Assembly: GCA_028554755.1 (NCBI GenBank)
Contig: JAPTOF010000001.1
Location: 7,236,501 to 7,300,500 of the forward strand
Length of the DNA: 64,000 bases
Direction of reading: 5' to 3'
Source: Cordia subcordata
Lineage: Eukaryota; Streptophyta; Magnoliopsida; Boraginales; Cordiaceae
In this document: piece by piece, positions 63,701-64,000 of the stretch
Position numbering within the stretch: position 1 is the first letter of the stretch
How the letters are laid out: the number at the start of each line of letters is the position of its first letter
Notes under the pieces: generated by a model
The model's database searches: none
Seen by the model: the letters and a program-made list of their open reading frames with translations, nothing else
Told to the model about the DNA's origin: nothing
Made by a program: the position numbers and the translations under genes

Positions 63701-64000
63701 TACTTCAAATCATAGCTAATGTTTTACGAGGGTCATCTCCAATGGGTGTTTTTATCTTCATGTTGCTGATAATGTTTTGATATATACTTGTATAGTTCTA
63801 TTGTCTTGATGTGCTTGTGAATGTAGTTAGGAATTATGATAGTTCCATTTTGCATTGATTCTTTTTTGGTATTTTGAGCTAATTCCGTAATCACTTTGCT
63901 GGTCTGATTTTGGTTTCTCAATCCATTGTCATATTCTGTTATTCAATATGCTTCTTTTGGCTTCATGTTTCTTTTTATGATGTATTCACAGTTATGATGA
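48745..64000 (+). CDS. XI-I: class XI myosin heavy chain, XI-I-like (5' part, runs off the window)
   Basis: Actin-based motor; in Arabidopsis XI-I sits at the nuclear envelope with WIT proteins and drives nuclear movement and shape. The exons seen give about 686 residues: N-terminal SH3-like domain ([10 protein letters not shown]), then the motor with P-loop GESGAGKT 152-159, switch I NDNSSR 205-210, switch II DIYGFE 429-434, and the actin-contact region HYIRCVKPN. The end of the motor, IQ motifs, coiled coil and cargo domain lie beyond the right edge. XI-I is suggested by [11 protein letters not shown], the CASG-DAEKYKL junction and GFECFK; another XI subtype is possible. ATG 48745 is fixed by the in-frame stop at 48733-48735. 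Motor motifs are intact. Confidence 0.9.
49111..50968. other. myosin intron 2
   Basis: 1.86 kb, no element with clear ends. The 86-codon open frame at 50266-50526 has no myosin similarity and no splice logic. Confidence 0.55.
53392..53653 (-). mobile_element. TRIM (miniature LTR element) in myosin intron 6
   Basis: Two 75-bp direct repeats, 53392-53466 and 53579-53653, starting TCTTA and containing CCACCTCATCTAAAAGCTTA, differ at four positions. CATTT flanks both sides (53387-53391, 53654-53658), the target duplication. Abutting the second repeat is GGCTCTGATACCA, the exact complement of an initiator Met-tRNA primer site, and after the first repeat is CCCCCTCACGTG, a polypurine tract in complement. 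Element is 262 bp, minus orientation, noncoding. It shares its repeat core with the element in PAA2 intron 9. Confidence 0.88.
54687..54863 (-). repeat. probable LTR of the antisense Copia fragment
   Basis: 177 bases with TG at the left end and CA at the right, lying just past the end of the RNase H region where a 3' LTR is expected. No second copy or target duplication is visible, so the boundaries are tentative. Confidence 0.4.
54864..55600 (-). pseudogene. decayed Copia reverse transcriptase/RNase H fragment in myosin intron 6
   Basis: Read on the minus strand, pieces in different frames resemble the 3' end of a Copia pol: GALQYL and TRPDI (RT end, ~55520-55570), [13 protein letters not shown] (RNase H, near 55240), then a His-rich block ending in WADI-type sequence near 54912. 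Frameshifts and stops break the reading. The 5' part of the element is missing, so this is a truncated, old, antisense insertion distinct from the PAA2 element. Confidence 0.8.
60011..60988. other. myosin intron 15 with MITE-like sequence
   Basis: The stretch 60040-60420 contains paired CTTATAAG words and ends in CAAAACACCCTCT, like the MITE ends near 23840. Part of it (AAAATGTG, GTTTATAA, TTTGTTAAAATGG) resembles 24160-24260 and 27665-27765, suggesting one dispersed family. Ends are not defined. Confidence 0.4.
63293..63476. repeat. 92-bp tandem duplication in the last myosin intron of the window
   Basis: Copies start at 63293 and 63385 (AACAATCTTCACATATCTGC) and each ends GTACTC. Several mismatches, so older than the other tandem duplications here. 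Confidence 0.88.
63992..64000 (+). CDS. XI-I: first bases of myosin exon 18 (partial)
   Basis: An acceptor TTCACAG ends at 63991. Its first base completes the codon left open by exon 17 and gives S-Y-D-D-like residues, consistent with the loop before the conserved VACQ region of class XI motors. Cut by the window edge. Confidence 0.6.

Larger units (their letters stand above)
48745..64000 (+). other. XI-I: exon map of the myosin XI gene (partial)
   Basis: Coding exons: 48745-48864, 48967-49110, 50969-51114, 51216-51372, 51703-51761, 53150-53306, 56279-56428, 56500-56636, 57360-57506, 57602-57703, 58229-58286, 58399-58500, 59496-59533, 59635-59761, 59837-60010, 60989-61120, 62786-62895, and the start of an 18th at 63992. 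All sites are GT-AG and keep phase. The donor of exon 10 (GTCGAC) is unusual, and those of exons 3, 5 and 9 are GTTTGT. Confidence 0.88.

Overview
The window is nuclear DNA of a flowering plant, most likely a eudicot. It carries three multi-exon genes, all on the + strand, with GT-AG introns. Their products are closest to Arabidopsis-type PAA2/HMA8 (thylakoid copper ATPase), ERECTA (LRR receptor kinase) and myosin XI-I. The spacers and introns are AT-rich and full of small plant transposons. I cannot name the species. The three genes have unrelated functions (plastid copper supply, organ and stomatal patterning, actin-based transport), and nothing in the sequence links them beyond proximity.

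Layout. 1-296: possible 3' end of an unidentified gene. 2516-19834: complete PAA2, 17 coding exons whose lengths sum to 2706 nt (901 codons plus stop). Intron 9 holds a miniature LTR element (TRIM). Intron 13 holds a full-length but inactivated Copia retrotransposon (11693-16815, target duplication GAGAC). 19835-36342: about 16.5 kb of gene-free spacer with a tRNA-derived SINE with a 13-bp target duplication, several miniature inverted-repeat elements (some flanked by TTA) and microsatellites. 36343-43427: complete ERECTA, 27 coding exons summing to 2961 nt (986 codons plus stop), preceded by an upstream-ORF-bearing leader that looks partly duplicated. 43428-48744: spacer with a 60-bp tandem duplication and an 894-bp Mutator-like element that still carries a zinc-knuckle relic of its transposase. 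48745-64000: 5' part of the myosin XI gene, 17 complete exons plus the start of an 18th, running off the right edge inside the motor domain. Its intron 6 holds a second TRIM of the same family as the one in PAA2, and an antisense Copia fragment with a probable LTR.

The exon chains keep one open frame throughout, so the three host genes look intact despite the insertions. I found no convincing undescribed biological system. The most informative observations are the dated-looking insertions with recoverable target-site duplications, the related TRIM pair in two host genes, and the ERECTA leader.
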